Part shown: positions 36,628 through 48,202 of the stretch, piece by piece
Layout of the letters: each line of letters begins with the position of its first letter
Numbering within the stretch: the first letter of the stretch is position 1
Source of the DNA: Pyricularia pennisetigena
Lineage: Eukaryota > Ascomycota > Sordariomycetes > Magnaporthales > Pyriculariaceae
Direction of reading: 5' to 3'
Assembly: GCF_004337985.1 (NCBI RefSeq)
Contig: NC_043741.1
Coordinates: 4,564,140-4,628,139 of the forward strand
DNA length: 64,000 nt
Notes under the pieces: model-generated
The model's database searches: none
Told to the model about the DNA's origin: nothing
What the model saw: the letters and a program-made list of their open reading frames with translations, nothing else
Made by a program: the position numbers and the translations under genes

Positions 36628-37445
36628 ATGGCGCTACAGTGCAAGGCAGACAAAGACTGTATGGAAAGAGTACAGAGTATCATGGACGCGTACCTGAGCA
36701 TGGGCGAAGGCGTGAGTATCTCGAACCAATCTTCTCACCTGGCACTACCGGGTTATGTTATAAATTAAAAAATAACGTAAAAATGACTTTTAAAAAAAAA
36801 AAAGAAGAAAAAAGCAACATCTGTTGACCAGAAACTTTAGGACTTCATCTCTTCGTTGGGAGGCGACCAAATCAAGCTCGTCGCCGCTGCAAAGGGTCCC
36901 GAGGCGAGTCCAAGGAGCGAAGGTCTAGCCATGGCGACTTTCACCTACACCGTCCAGAAGCAACACTGCAACAGGCTCGGGAACTTGCACGGTGGCGCCG
37001 CGGCCACCTTGTTTGATTATTGCACGACGAGTAAGCCTCATTCCTAAAAGTACTCTTTCTTGGTGAAACTTAAAGGAAGGGGGAAAAAAAAAAGAGAAAC
37101 AAAAAAAAAAAAAGAAAAGAAAAAACACATCCAATGCATAACTAGGTTCCCCTTCGAAAGAACCAAGGAGGACAGCAATGCTAAAATATATGACCAGTGC
37201 CCCTGTGCCTGATCGCCAAGCCTGGCTTCTGGTCCATGCTAGGAGTGAGCCGCAACTTGTCAGTCACTTACCTGCGGCCCATCCCGCTCGGCCAAACCAT
37301 CTTCATCGAGTGCGACATCGTCGCAGCTGGTGGGCGCCTGTGCGCACTCAGAGGCACCATGAGGAGGGCCGAGGATGGGGTCGTGATGGCAACGTGCGAG
37401 CACGAGAAGGCCAGTGTTGAGCATCTAGCTGGCAGCAAACTGTAG
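36628..37445 (+). CDS. Hotdog-fold acyl-CoA thioesterase with PTS1
   Basis: Predicted acyl-CoA thioesterase of the PaaI/ACOT13 hotdog family, hydrolysing acyl-CoA to free acid and CoA. Exons 36628-36711, 36841-37030 and 37198-37445 give 173 aa, a normal size. The catalytic-helix motif NRLGNLHGGAAATLFDYCTT is present, followed after intron 2 by FWSMLGVSRNLSVTYLRP and IPLGQTIFIECDIV. The protein ends in GSKL, a canonical type 1 peroxisomal targeting signal. Both introns are A-rich with long A runs. Phases agree at both junctions. The gene shares its promoter region with PEX12. Confidence 0.88.
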
Positions 37446-37788
37446 GCAGACATGGAGTCTGTGTATCATGGTGGGTTTTAAGGGGGATATACCAAATCTA
37501 GAATTAGAAGTCGGAGCAGCCTCAAAAAAGCCCTGGCCTAGACTAGAACAAAAACTTTGATTTCCTGGCTACTAAGATTTGGGTTGAATTGCTTCAACAA
37601 TAAATACACAACATGCCACATATAGCTCAGGATATCGATGCATAGAAGCTACATATTACCCTGCAGCCCTCGCATGAATGGAAGGAGTAGACATGACTGT
37701 AAAAACATATATGAACAAGCCTGCAAGGAGTCATGTGGAGAGCCGGTACTCCCCGGATGCTCAACTGCCCGCTACGTCATAAAAATGC
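37446..37788. other. Convergent intergenic region
   Basis: Short AT-rich 3' region between the thioesterase and F-box genes. Nothing recognised. Confidence 0.6.
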
Positions 37789-39759
37789 TCAAACATCCGT
37801 CTCGCTCCCAGAAATGCTGTGATCATCAACAACGACTTCTTCAGTTTCAGCCCCATCCGGGACTGCGCCGTTACCGTTCGGATAGAACCATGGGAGTACA
37901 TCGCTGGTGCTGAACTTGTCGTCATTGGACCCCGGATCTCTGTCGCTGATTTTCCAAAACGCCGATGGTCCTACTGGCCCGGTAGGGTCTTTTTTTTTGG
38001 AAAGATACGCCAGAGGTCAGTTACGCCGAAGCAGATTAAAGAAAACAAGAGCGAATGTGTTTGTGCCTTACCATGATGTATATCGAACCAGTTTCCGATG
38101 ATACATTTTGCCGACTTTGGCCCTCCTATCTGGATCCCCTCGCTGCTCCATCGTTCCTGACCGGCAAAAACAGAGATCGTACTCCACCTAACCTCGCCAT
38201 CCGGCGTGAGGCGAACGTTGCCCTTGATCGTGGAGCTGAGGTTTTGACTGCCGAAACCATGCAGCAGCTCGGTGAAACCGGAAAAATGCACAACCACGGC
38301 GTCAGACCCCTTATCCTCGTCCCGGCCCTCGAGCTTCTCGATCTTGGTAACGTGGATCTTCATCATCATCAACCTCGCCGCCTCCCCAGCCAAGGCGATC
38401 GGTCGCGGCATGTCATTGGTCACGAGCTCACCCGTATGCTCGACAACGCCGTTGTGGAAGTTGAAGTTGAAAAAATCGCCGTAGTCCAGAAAGCAAATGA
38501 CACGGAGGTACGTGCCGGAAACGCCAAACGGATCGTCCTTATCCAGATCATCATCAGCGGGTCGAGTGAGCGGCATCGGGATGTAGCTGTTCTTCCAGGC
38601 CCCGTCAAAAGGTCTGTTCCAACAGAGGTCGAAGAGCAGGTGCTCTTTCTCGAGTCCCATCCTGGCGATTCCACGCTTAATGACTATCATGATCGCCTCC
38701 AAGCGCTCCCAGTCGACCCGCCCGCTGTCATCGCCAAGGAACGGACCCCAAGTGGCGTGCGGGTGAAAGTCCCTCAGGTCATAAACCTTGGCGAGCGCAT
38801 ATAAAAATATGCCTTCGTGATCTTCCGCCTCAGGCATCTGACCCGTGGATGTTTCCTCGGCGAGCTCTTTACCCACCATGGCCACGGCGAGCTGCGGCAC
38901 GCCATAGAGGCAATGCAGCTTGGCGGACATTTGATGCTCTGGTCTGGGTGGCCGCACAAAGTATTTCACCCTTCCACGGGCCCGCTGCCAGATGAAAGAT
39001 TGACACAGGAATGCTCTCCGGGTCGACTCATCCTCGAAGATTTGAGCCAAAAGAGCCGTGTTCCGCGACGGAGAGCAAGTGACCGCGTTGCGCGGTCGTT
39101 TGATAATGGTCCGATCAGTACATGAGGATCTCTTGAGAAGCCTTACGACCACATCATGAACGAAACGAAGCTCGCGAGCCTTGAAATGTGTTAGTCGGGG
39201 GCACTTGGACGAAGCAATCCATAAAAATGGTGGCAAATCTTTCATGGAAATTTGTTTTTTGGCATAGCCATGCAGGTAGACAGACATGCAAGCAGACATG
39301 CAACGTTGATCAGCCAAGGGATTGAGGCATTCTTTTTTTTTTTTTTTTTTACCTTTTCGCGCCATGATTTGTTACAGACGCGGGTGAGCCTCACAAAGTC
39401 TTGAAGCTCCTGTTGCCAGTCAAGGTCGGCACCGGCAGCAGACTCACTGGGATCGTCCTAGTTAGGAGAGATGCTGTTAGTTTGATGATGCGGTCCTGGC
39501 TTGAACTTTGCTTTCTTTGTTTCTTTTTCATCCTTGAGCCGGGCGATAGAAGCAAAAACAGCGCACGCGCGCTTACAAGTAAGCGGAGATATATCCCTCG
39601 CCACAATGGCCCGTTGTTTTCCACAAAGCTGTTCAACTGTTTGTTCGTCCTAGACACATGGGCCAGATCGCTTGGGCACACAAAGCACAACACATTGTGC
39701 AGGATCTCGGGTGGAAGTGTTGTTAAGCCGATTCGCTGTGGTTCCGTCTCGAGGCTCAT
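37789..39759 (-). CDS. F-box protein
   Basis: Predicted substrate adaptor of an SCF ubiquitin ligase; target unknown. Exons 39759-39577, 39457-39353, 39179-38072 and 37988-37789 give 531 aa. The F-box covers residues about 10-60 (LTTLPPEILHNVLCFVCPSDL, then VSRTNKQLNSFV and LWRGIYLRLL), the part that docks on Skp1. The rest is a fungal-specific domain rich in aromatic residues (DLCWNRPFDGAWKNSYIPMP, VICFLDYGDFFNFNF, GNWFD) with no fold I can name. The GNWFD to DPTGPVGPSAFWK junction across intron 3 is typical of this fungal family. Intron 2 includes a run of about 19 T, and its acceptor is a weak AAG, as is that of intron 3. The tail is acidic. Confidence 0.85.
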
Positions 39760-40705
39760 CTTATTGTTTTATGTCGGAGAAATTTGGCAGCGTGTACAAT
39801 GCCAGTACCTGACATTCAAAGAGGAAGTTAGCCACGACTTGGGATTCTGCGAGTCAAATAATCATCAATGTTGACCCCACCTCTCCCCGGACTTTAGCCC
39901 CCTTCGGCCCTAAAAGCCGTGCTTCTCCTCCTTGAGGTCCTTGTAAAGGATTGAAACCACTTTGGTTTGTGCACTGCACGATGGATTTAAGATCGATAAA
40001 CCGGCAGCACTCTCAATGATGCTGTTTAATAAGTTAGATTGAGTGAGTTGGTTACAGAAAACTTTCGCCAAGAGACCTGTCTGCGCGCCTGCCTGTGATA
40101 CCCAAGACCACCCCTCCCTCTAGACTAGCTGTTAGTCTAGGCTAGTCTAGTTGATAGGGCTTGCGGTCAGGTGAACTATAGTGGTGAGCCAGTTTGTAGC
40201 CTCTATCCCTTATGTAATCACCTCATTAAAACATCTAGGCAAAACAAAACCCAACACACATAGTCTTTACCCGCCTCTATGCAGGCAAGTAGGCAAATAC
40301 CTAACCTAGTTACCTAGGTACCTTGGTGCCGGGTAATTATTGGATATCATCGCTGAGCGTAGAATAACAGCTGATAAATAGCGAAACGGCCTGATAAATA
40401 AGCTTTCCCTTGCTATAATTAACGAGGCTGTCAGTAAATATTGGTATATCTATGTAATATGAGTACAAAAGTGGTTGATAGCATCTTTATTTCTAGTATA
40501 CACAGGGCACGAAGCGCTGCATGTGTCCAGCTGTCAGTAGCGTAAACACCTCATATGAGCCCTTCTGTTAATTGTTGTACAGAGCGACTTCGGGGAGTCG
40601 CACGAGTATTACAAATGATTGACCTGCAAAAAAAAAAAAAAAAAAAACCGGCTGCTGGTTCATTTTTTTTTCCCCCTCAATGAATAGCTCGTCCCGATGG
40701 TGTGC
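39760..40705. other. Intergenic region
   Basis: Upstream of the F-box gene and downstream of MDJ1. Contains a palindromic patch around GCTAGTCTAG (40130-40150) and an A run of about 20 at 40628-40647. No gene seen. Confidence 0.55.
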
Positions 40706-42517
40706 CTAACCTGATCCAGAGCCCGATTGCTTTTTGGGCTCATCTTTTTCCGAAGACTTGTTACTGTCTCCAGAAGACGCTTCGGACGAGCTTTCGGGTT
40801 TGCGGTGGGCTGGGTGGTTGGTAAGGTTGTGCCATATCGACTTCAGAAATCCTTCGTTCTGATGGGAGTCCGCATTGTTGGTCGAGTTAGATGTTTCGGA
40901 ACTGCCCCAGTGTTAGCAAAGAAAACTGAGAGCCGGAGCATTGCGTAAACTGAATACCACTCGATGCCCCGTAAGAGGTCAGGATCGGAGCTCCTTACCC
41001 AGGCATCTTGAAGTTCATAATGCGCTTGGCTGTCTTGTCACCCATTTCTTCGGCCAGCATCTCAACGATAGTCCTCTGGTTGGCTGAGAGATACTTGGGC
41101 ATTGCAACCTTGAATTCGACCCGCAAGTCGCCCTTGCCCGCGTAGCGAGATCCCAGCTTCTTCATACCCATGCCGCTCAGAGTAACCACGTCGCCTGTGT
41201 TTGTTCCAGTGGCGACCTTGACGTTCACATCGCCGTCGAGGGTCGGGATTTTGACTTCACCACCCAGAATGGCCGTGGTAAGTGGTATCGTGGCCGTGTA
41301 TACAATGTCAGAACCGGCCCGCTTGTATTTTGGATCGGCCTGGACACGGACGAGAAGGAACAAGTCGCCGCGCACCGAGCGGACGGACTCCGGATCCGCT
41401 CCTCCAATTGCAGCTGCATCTCCCTCCCCATCCACTCGAAGCCTCATGCCATCCTCCACGCCGCCGGGGATGTCGACCGTGATGGTGGTGCGTTCTCTCG
41501 TCACACCGTCGCCGCGGCACGTCCCACAGTCAGAACCGCGCGGCGTGACCGAACCCGTACCGGAGCACTTGGTGCACGTCGAGCTAATCTGGAAACCACC
41601 GTTAATGGTGTGTACCCGAGCGCCAGTACCCTGGCAGGTTTTGCAAGTGGTCCGCTGTGCTCCGGCTTTGAGTCCACTTCCTTTGCATGTCTTGCATGTG
41701 ACCAATGGGTTGATGGTTACGGTTTTGCTCGTTCCCTTGGCCGCCTCCGCGAACGATATGGACGTCTGGACCTCAATGTTGTCGCCCACAACAGTCTGAG
41801 GCCCAAAGGGATTCCGTCCACCACGGCCACCGCGGCCGCCACCACCGAATGGCCCCTTCTGGCCGGTAAAAGCGCTAAAAAGGTCTTCCATGTTTATGTG
41901 TGACCCAAAACCGCCTTGTCCACCAAAGCCAGAGAAAGGATGGCCGCCGCCAAAGGGATTACCGCCACCAAAGGGGTCTCCACCGCCTTGGTTTGGATCG
42001 AAGCCTGCAGCTCCGAACTGGTCGTACTGTTGTCGCTTCGTCGCATCGGAAAGAATCTCGTAGGCCGACTGCACCTCGCCAAATTTCTCTTTTGCTGTCG
42101 GATCCTTGTTCGTATCGGGATGGAACTTTTTCGCCAGGCCGTAGTATGCCTTTTTGATGTCGGATGCCGAAGCGTTCTTGTCTACCCCAAGGACTTTGTA
42201 AGGGTCTTTGGGCGCTGCGAGTGACCTTGATGTTGCATGGAATGTCTATATTACATGCAGTTTGGGATAATGGTTAGCTATGTTCCTAGTCTCAAGCATA
42301 GCTCACAAACTCTTGGGAGACAACGTACCCTTTGCGCGCCTGCAGTTTGATCGACCCGTGGAGGAGAACGAGATGGCCGAGTGGTAGGAGATCTGGAAAT
42401 CGAATGCGACCTCGTTTGTTCATAGGCGCAGCTAGGAACTTGGCGCTGGCGACATATTGAGACTCGGGACAGCTGCCGCGCAGGGATAGCTGCTTTTGTA
42501 AAAAGGCCTGGATTCAT
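40706..42517 (-). CDS. MDJ1: MDJ1-type mitochondrial DnaJ cochaperone
   Basis: Type I J-protein that works with the mitochondrial Hsp70 Ssc1 in protein folding and mtDNA maintenance. Exons 42517-42329, 42245-40999 and 40901-40706 give 543 aa. Residues 1-70 are basic, Ser/Arg-rich and free of acidic clusters, as expected for a matrix-targeting presequence. The J domain is at about 76-140 ([20 protein letters not shown] with the HPD loop). A Gly/Phe-rich region follows. Four CxxCxGxG zinc repeats ([32 protein letters not shown]) lie at about 240-310. The client-binding domain ends in a Ser/Lys-rich tail in exon 3, whose [13 protein letters not shown] fits the family. The start is only about 230 bp from a 462-base T tract. 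Confidence 0.94.
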
Positions 42518-43463
<946 letters not shown>

Positions 43464-44312
43464 TCACAACTCATCGGCCCACATGATATGAGGGTCAGTC
43501 AAATCCTGAGCTTTGGGTTGAGGCACAAAGTCATCAGGAGAGCAGTCGAATCTGTGCACTTCGGTCTCCTTCTTGAATTTCCAAGGCCCTTTCCCGTCAT
43601 CCCAAAACACTTGTTCCGTTTCTGCTCCCTTCGATACCTCGATAGTATTGCCATCCTTATCCAATGCTATACATATCCATTTATCCTTGTAGGCATCAGC
43701 AACCTTCACTTCGACCTGCGCCCATGGACCGATGGACTTTGCACCTCGCAGCGGCATGGTGAAAGGGTCGCTCGCGGGATTATCATCAAATTTTCTCTCC
43801 ATCTTTTTAGTTCCCTTCTCATCGGAGAAGGTTACCGTGGCCGTGGCCGTTGAGTTGAACTTGGAATCTGGTGTACTGCCATATTTCTCGTCGCACGCCA
43901 ATCGCATGATCAAAGAGGGCTTTGACATCTTCCAAATGCCATCTGGGATCATAGTTTCGGTCTTGTCCTTGACCTGCACAGAGATTGGGTCATTGTCCTC
44001 GTTGTAGGCAATGCAGCGCTGAGCTTTGTTTTTGATGGTCTGGCCCAGTTTGATACCGATATGTGACCATGGCCCCTGTCCTTCGTTAGTTTGTAAGTAA
44101 TGCTCAAACACCCCCTCGTAGAAGCTTGCCCCCACTGGCCATCCTTCCTTGATGGCTTCGGTTGAGTTGCCAACGGCAATGTCGAGGGTTGGGCGTTCGG
44201 GGCTCCTCTGAGGTGGCGAAGTGGTTATGGACATGTCGTCCTCTTTCGGGTAAGGCGCTGCTGCACAGGCAGTGACAAGTGCGGCCGTGGCCGCGAGATA
44301 TTGCAGAAGCAT
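43464..44312 (-). CDS. Secreted protein A, two-module cysteine-pair protein
   Basis: Unrecognised secreted protein, 282 aa, single exon. Residues 1-19 are a signal peptide (LLQYLAATAALVTACAAA). The mature chain has exactly four cysteines, at 100, 140, 214 and 257. They fall into two matching units. Each starts GPW (80-82 and 195-197), continues as alternating hydrophobic strands, reaches the first Cys 19-20 residues later within a C-I-A-x3-D/N-x turn, and has the second Cys 40-43 residues on. This reads as an internal duplication of a beta-rich domain with one disulphide per unit. An ATG upstream in the same frame (44441) would bury the signal peptide, so 44312 is chosen; a T run of 16 (A on the sense strand) lies immediately before it. 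Divergent from secreted protein B, which shows the same pattern. Confidence 0.75.
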   Translation of the reverse strand: MLLQYLAATAALVTACAAAPYPKEDDMSITTSPPQRSPERPTLDIAVGNSTEAIKEGWPVGASFYEGVFEHYLQTNEGQGPWSHIGIKLGQTIKNKAQRCIAYNEDNDPISVQVKDKTETMIPDGIWKMSKPSLIMRLACDEKYGSTPDSKFNSTATATVTFSDEKGTKKMERKFDDNPASDPFTMPLRGAKSIGPWAQVEVKVADAYKDKWICIALDKDGNTIEVSKGAETEQVFWDDGKGPWKFKKETEVHRFDCSPDDFVPQPKAQDLTDPHIMWADEL

Positions 44313-44918
44313 TTTTTTTTTTTTTTGTTGTTGTCGGTTGTTTTGATCTGTTTTGTTTCGTTTCGTTTCTTTGTTGTTCCTGTTTGCCTTGCACTTTTGC
44401 TTATTGGTCTCGGGCAATTCACAGTCTGGGATACGCTGCAAGTCAATGAATCCAATCGGTCATATAAATGGAATTTCCTGTCAATCTATACAACACCAAC
44501 TTACGGCCTCAATTTTGGTCTAGGCAGCCTGCTTGTTCCTTTGCTTATCATAACTTACTCGTTCTTACAAGCGCTCGGGAATCTGTCACCAAATTCTTGG
44601 CCTTGAGGTTGTAGTGGCAGGACTCTGCATAGTAAGCTGACCCGACCACCCGTGGATTTGCCTTATTTGGCTTGATAGCTACCTATCTGACCAATGCTGC
44701 GCCCGTTTCAGGCAGTCTCTCACAGGTAAGCATTAGAAAGAAATCAACAATATCAACTTGTTGCCAGACCAAATAAGCTGCGGTCCTTTGCCAGTGGATA
44801 CTTAATAACCAAGACATTGGAAGTTGACAGTTTATTTGTGTCTCGTCTTCTGTGTCCCATCTGCGCTTCCTTGATATCGTCACTATATCTATCATTTTTT
44901 TTTCATCAATTACATTCA
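44313..44918. promoter_or_regulatory. Shared divergent promoter of the secreted pair
   Basis: 606 bp between the start codons of the two secreted-protein genes. Homopolymer T runs lie next to both starts (44312-44326 and 44894-44903). No named element recognised. Confidence 0.5.
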
Positions 44919-46142
44919 ATGAAACAAAAGCTTATCTTTTTGGCTGCGGCTTGCGGGCTTGCAGCTGCATCCTCGACAAACAATGCTACCACTCCTCCCA
45001 CAAACGCATCGTCACAGTCTTTCGAACTCATCTTCCCGAAAATGGAGCCGTCCAAGGAGCAACCGTGGACTATAAAAGTCGTCTTATCCAGAATTAACAC
45101 CAAGAAATCTCGCTTCACCGGGCCAAGCATGACCAACTTGTCCCTTAGCCTGACGGGGAACGAGTTGTTAGGAAAATCAAAAATGGAAGGGTACAGAACG
45201 GTACCTGCATCTAGCAAGGTTGCTCAGTCGGGACCTTACAACACAGTCACTTTCGACCTCGGCTTCGGTGATAAATACACAGGGAACGACAAGCGTATTT
45301 CCGACGCCATGACTGCTGCCCACACCATGCTTAACGAACTATTGCAGAGATCATTCACCAATCAAGTCTCTTGTACCTTGTTCGACGACAAGGGCCGCCC
45401 AATTGCTTTGTCGAATGACCCGGCTGATCGTGGAGGGGTAGAGCCGAGGAGCATGACTGTGATCGAGTCGCCCTATTTCCCGCTATTTCGCGAAGCTACC
45501 AACGTGACTGAAACACCAGTCAAGATAGGAGCGTCATCTTTTTTCTTCGTATGGGGAACACGAGCGGTGACTAACGTGACTTGTAACTACGAGGGGGGTA
45601 ACTGGGATCTGTCTGGTTATAACTCATATCATGTCACCCTTGAGGACAAGCCGGCCAAATCTGGAAGCAACATGACGACCTCACAGGATGTTTATTCGTA
45701 CACGGTGCTGCGGCAAAACTATACTGACCTTGCTGAACTGCCCCCTCGGCCGCCAACCACTCAACCGAGGCTTTTGGACGAGAGGTCGGTATTCCAACTG
45801 CCACCAAATCCCTCGAACGACTCGGTGGCCGACGCAGGCGGCGCTCAAAAGGGGGTACTATGGGGCACCAGGGCGACCTTAGCTAAGGCAGCCAAAAGCG
45901 CATCCCTCCGTTCGAAGGGATCCGGTGCAAAACAGGAGTACAACAAGGTGACGATGGAGGTAGGCAATATTCTTCGACCTGATTCGCGCTGCCAGATCCT
46001 GGACCAAGCAGGAAAGATGATCAGCGTAGCGGGAGAGGACGGAAAGGCCGTCACCACGTTTCCCATGGGAAGGTATACTTTCCATGAGCCGAAAAGATCG
46101 ACAGTGGGGAAAATCTTGTGTGGCCCTCGTCTCGGGCAATGA
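44919..46142 (+). CDS. Secreted protein B, two-module cysteine-pair protein
   Basis: Unrecognised secreted protein, 407 aa, single exon. Residues 1-18 are a signal peptide (KQKLIFLAAACGLAAAS), which is why 44919 is preferred over the in-frame ATG at 44817. The mature chain again has exactly four cysteines (152, 222, 358, 401). Two units resemble those of secreted protein A: a GPYNTVTFDLGFG / QEYNKVTMEVGN strand pair, then a Cys in SCTLFDDKGRPIAL / SRCQILDQAGKMISV, then a second Cys 70 or 43 residues later. Unit 1 is expanded by a helix-like insert (about 125-145), and a Pro-rich linker (about 270-300) separates the units. About eight N-glycosylation sequons are present. Similarity to protein A is by eye and weak in identity, but order, cysteine count and turn motif agree. 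Confidence 0.75.
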   Translation: MKQKLIFLAAACGLAAASSTNNATTPPTNASSQSFELIFPKMEPSKEQPWTIKVVLSRINTKKSRFTGPSMTNLSLSLTGNELLGKSKMEGYRTVPASSKVAQSGPYNTVTFDLGFGDKYTGNDKRISDAMTAAHTMLNELLQRSFTNQVSCTLFDDKGRPIALSNDPADRGGVEPRSMTVIESPYFPLFREATNVTETPVKIGASSFFFVWGTRAVTNVTCNYEGGNWDLSGYNSYHVTLEDKPAKSGSNMTTSQDVYSYTVLRQNYTDLAELPPRPPTTQPRLLDERSVFQLPPNPSNDSVADAGGAQKGVLWGTRATLAKAAKSASLRSKGSGAKQEYNKVTMEVGNILRPDSRCQILDQAGKMISVAGEDGKAVTTFPMGRYTFHEPKRSTVGKILCGPRLGQ

Positions 46143-46460
46143 TTCGTGTGGCTATTTACAAGTTTGAAAATTTATAGACGTCATTTGCTTTTTCCTTGAG
46201 AGTTCAGGAATGTATGTAAGGTGAGGGGAAAAGAAAAACGAACAAGAAGAATAAGAAAATAAAAAAATAAACTTTATCGGCATCTGTAACATTGTGCTCC
46301 CCTTATCGTCACAACAAGTACCGTATGTCTGAATGTACGCATCCCCTTCCTTGCCATCTCCGTATCCTTCCCACCATGATACGCTATGTCCACACCGCCT
46401 GGGTAGTCGATCATCATTCATAAGTATATAGTCATTACAAGTATGTTATAATCGTACAGT
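46143..46460. other. Convergent intergenic region
   Basis: 318 bp tail-to-tail between secreted protein B and SAP30. Nothing recognised. Confidence 0.6.
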
Positions 46461-47167
46461 TCAGCTCTTCTTGCGGGTTCTCGTTGGCTTCGGTATGCCG
46501 CCGACCGGTAGAGACGCCGTCGTTGCAACTTTGTGGACGAAATCGACGAGCACGTCGTTCTCTTGTATTGTTTGGCTGTTGTAATGCTTCTTCAACACGC
46601 CGGCCAGGTCGTCTCGGCTTTGGCGTCGGAAAGTCTTGGTCCGCCGCATCGTCGGTGACTGCAGTCCAATGCTGCCTGGCCTTCCAATCACCCATTGGTG
46701 GTAGTCGGTGAGGAACGAGGTAGGGGTCGACAGCCGATGAACCCGGCGATATTTTTGGAGAAACGGTCTGTCAACCGAAGACCACTGAAGCTATTTTGCA
46801 CAAAAGATTGCCTTTGGTCAGTCACATATCGGAGCGTGTCTCGCGAGCTGCGAGTCACGGAAGAGCCAATTGAACTCACCACGCCGCCTGCGGCGCTCGC
46901 ATCTTGCGCCGGGGCGTTGGACGCAGAGTTTGATGTCTTAGTCAGAGATTGTGCTGCGGAAGTTGCTGCCGCGTCGGCCGTGACGGACTCGCGCAAATTG
47001 GAGCCGGCGGCGCTGGCAACCCGACGCATTTTGGCACCTCCGGAACCGTTCACTTGGTGATTGCTCTGAGTCCCGGTGGACGCGTCTTTGTCCTTGCCGT
47101 TGCCGTGACTTGAGCTCTCGTTCTTGTCGTCATGGCCGTGGCCATTTCGTGCTTTTGCTGGCGGCAT
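46461..47167 (-). CDS. SAP30: SAP30-like subunit of the Sin3 histone deacetylase complex
   Basis: Bridges Sin3 to the Rpd3-type deacetylase in transcriptional repression. Exon 1 47167-46880 (MPPAKARNGHG, then low-complexity Ser/Ala/Asn) and exon 2 46790-46461 give 205 aa. Exon 2 reads LQWSSVDRPFLQKYRR, RLSTPTSFLTDYHQW, RPGSIGLQSPTM and then the Sin3-binding helix region RRQSRDDLAGVLKKHYNSQ with ENDVLVDFVHKV, all in the order of fungal SAP30 C-terminal domains. The 89-nt intron (GTGAGT, acceptor AATAG) has no stop in the exon 1 frame, so the unspliced frame runs on to a wrong C-terminus, and the second exon is easy to miss. Both junctions are phase 0. The tail TRTRKKS is basic. Confidence 0.85.
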
Positions 47168-48157
47168 TGGAGAAATGTGATAAGAATCCCGAGCGTCTGG
47201 CTGATGTGGATCTGGGAACACCGGAATCGGCTGGTTCGAGGGTTGTGATGTCGAGTTTGGTTACTATCACATTGCATGCGACGATATACAGGTTCAGAAT
47301 CTGCCAATGTCGAAATGTGATGTTCCTGATGTCGTTGTTATCTTGCAAGAAAATAAGGTCAAAAAGCACTTTGTTGGTCGATGACGAGTGGGCTGGTCTG
47401 TGTCTTAATTTCCATCCAAACCTCAAGGGACCAACCTTGCAACTCTGATGACATCCAATGCCCCCACATGGTCCGGTCGCCATGCCGCCCATGCGTACCC
47501 CACTTTGCTTCAAATTCGGGGTAGCCTTACACACTTTGTCACTAAGGTAGGCAAGTCACGCAGGGGCAATTGAAGACATTTAAAGCACGAGCAAGCAAAA
47601 TCATGGCAAATATAAGTCCATCAGCAATACTCTGCAGCAAAATCAAGGTCCCGATCACCACAGGGGAGAATTCAGCTTGCTACTTGCTTGGTGTAATATT
47701 TGGTATCGTCAGCCCTTGGCTCCACCCACCATGAGGAGAACGCGGATTTTAGCTCGTCCAAACAATGAGCGCTCAACCTTGCGATTTTTGACCTGTCACC
47801 TACCTTTGGTGCGTAGACAAAGAGACTGTGACAACCTGTTCCATGCCTCGGTAGGCGGCTTACAAATGCTCTTCATTCCCCATGCCGAATTGGATTTGCT
47901 GCAGGATTACCGCGTACATCTAACAACATCCACCTTCATGAGGTTAAACAGCTCGCCGGCGCCATGGTGAGGCACTTTGACCCCGGAATACTCGTTTCTA
48001 TCCTTCCCTAGACAGATAAAGCTACATTCATCGACCAACGCAGCTGCCATTTAAAAAAGTATGAACTTGTTGGCTGGTCAAACCGAGCTTCGTTCTGATT
48101 CCTAGTCCAGCCCCACAATCTTTATTTTGCCGCCGTGATTGATCAGGTTTTTTAGTC
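47168..48157. other. Intergenic region before the transposon
   Basis: SAP30 promoter and about 1 kb of gene-free DNA of normal composition. It is not RIP-like, and its border with the element at 48158 is sharp. Confidence 0.6.
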
Positions 48158-48159
48158 TA

Positions 48160-48202
48160 CAGTGGGTGACCCAGAAGTGGACATGCCCCTGAAGTGGACA
48201 CC
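48160..48202 (+). repeat. Left terminal inverted repeat
   Basis: 43 bp beginning CAGTGGGTGACCCA. It matches the reverse complement of 50000-50042 at 41 of 43 positions (differences at positions 15 and 28). It contains two copies of AAGTGGACA, at 48175-48183 and 48192-48200, likely transposase contact sites. A TA dinucleotide lies just outside (48158-48159). Confidence 0.93.

Noticed and set aside
44817..44918. Upstream in-frame ATG extending secreted protein B
   Set aside because: It would place a hydrophilic/hydrophobic extension ahead of a perfectly good signal peptide; the inner ATG is the better start.
47677..47970. 97-codon open frame near the transposon
   Set aside because: No domain, no signal peptide and no homologous pattern; probably chance.
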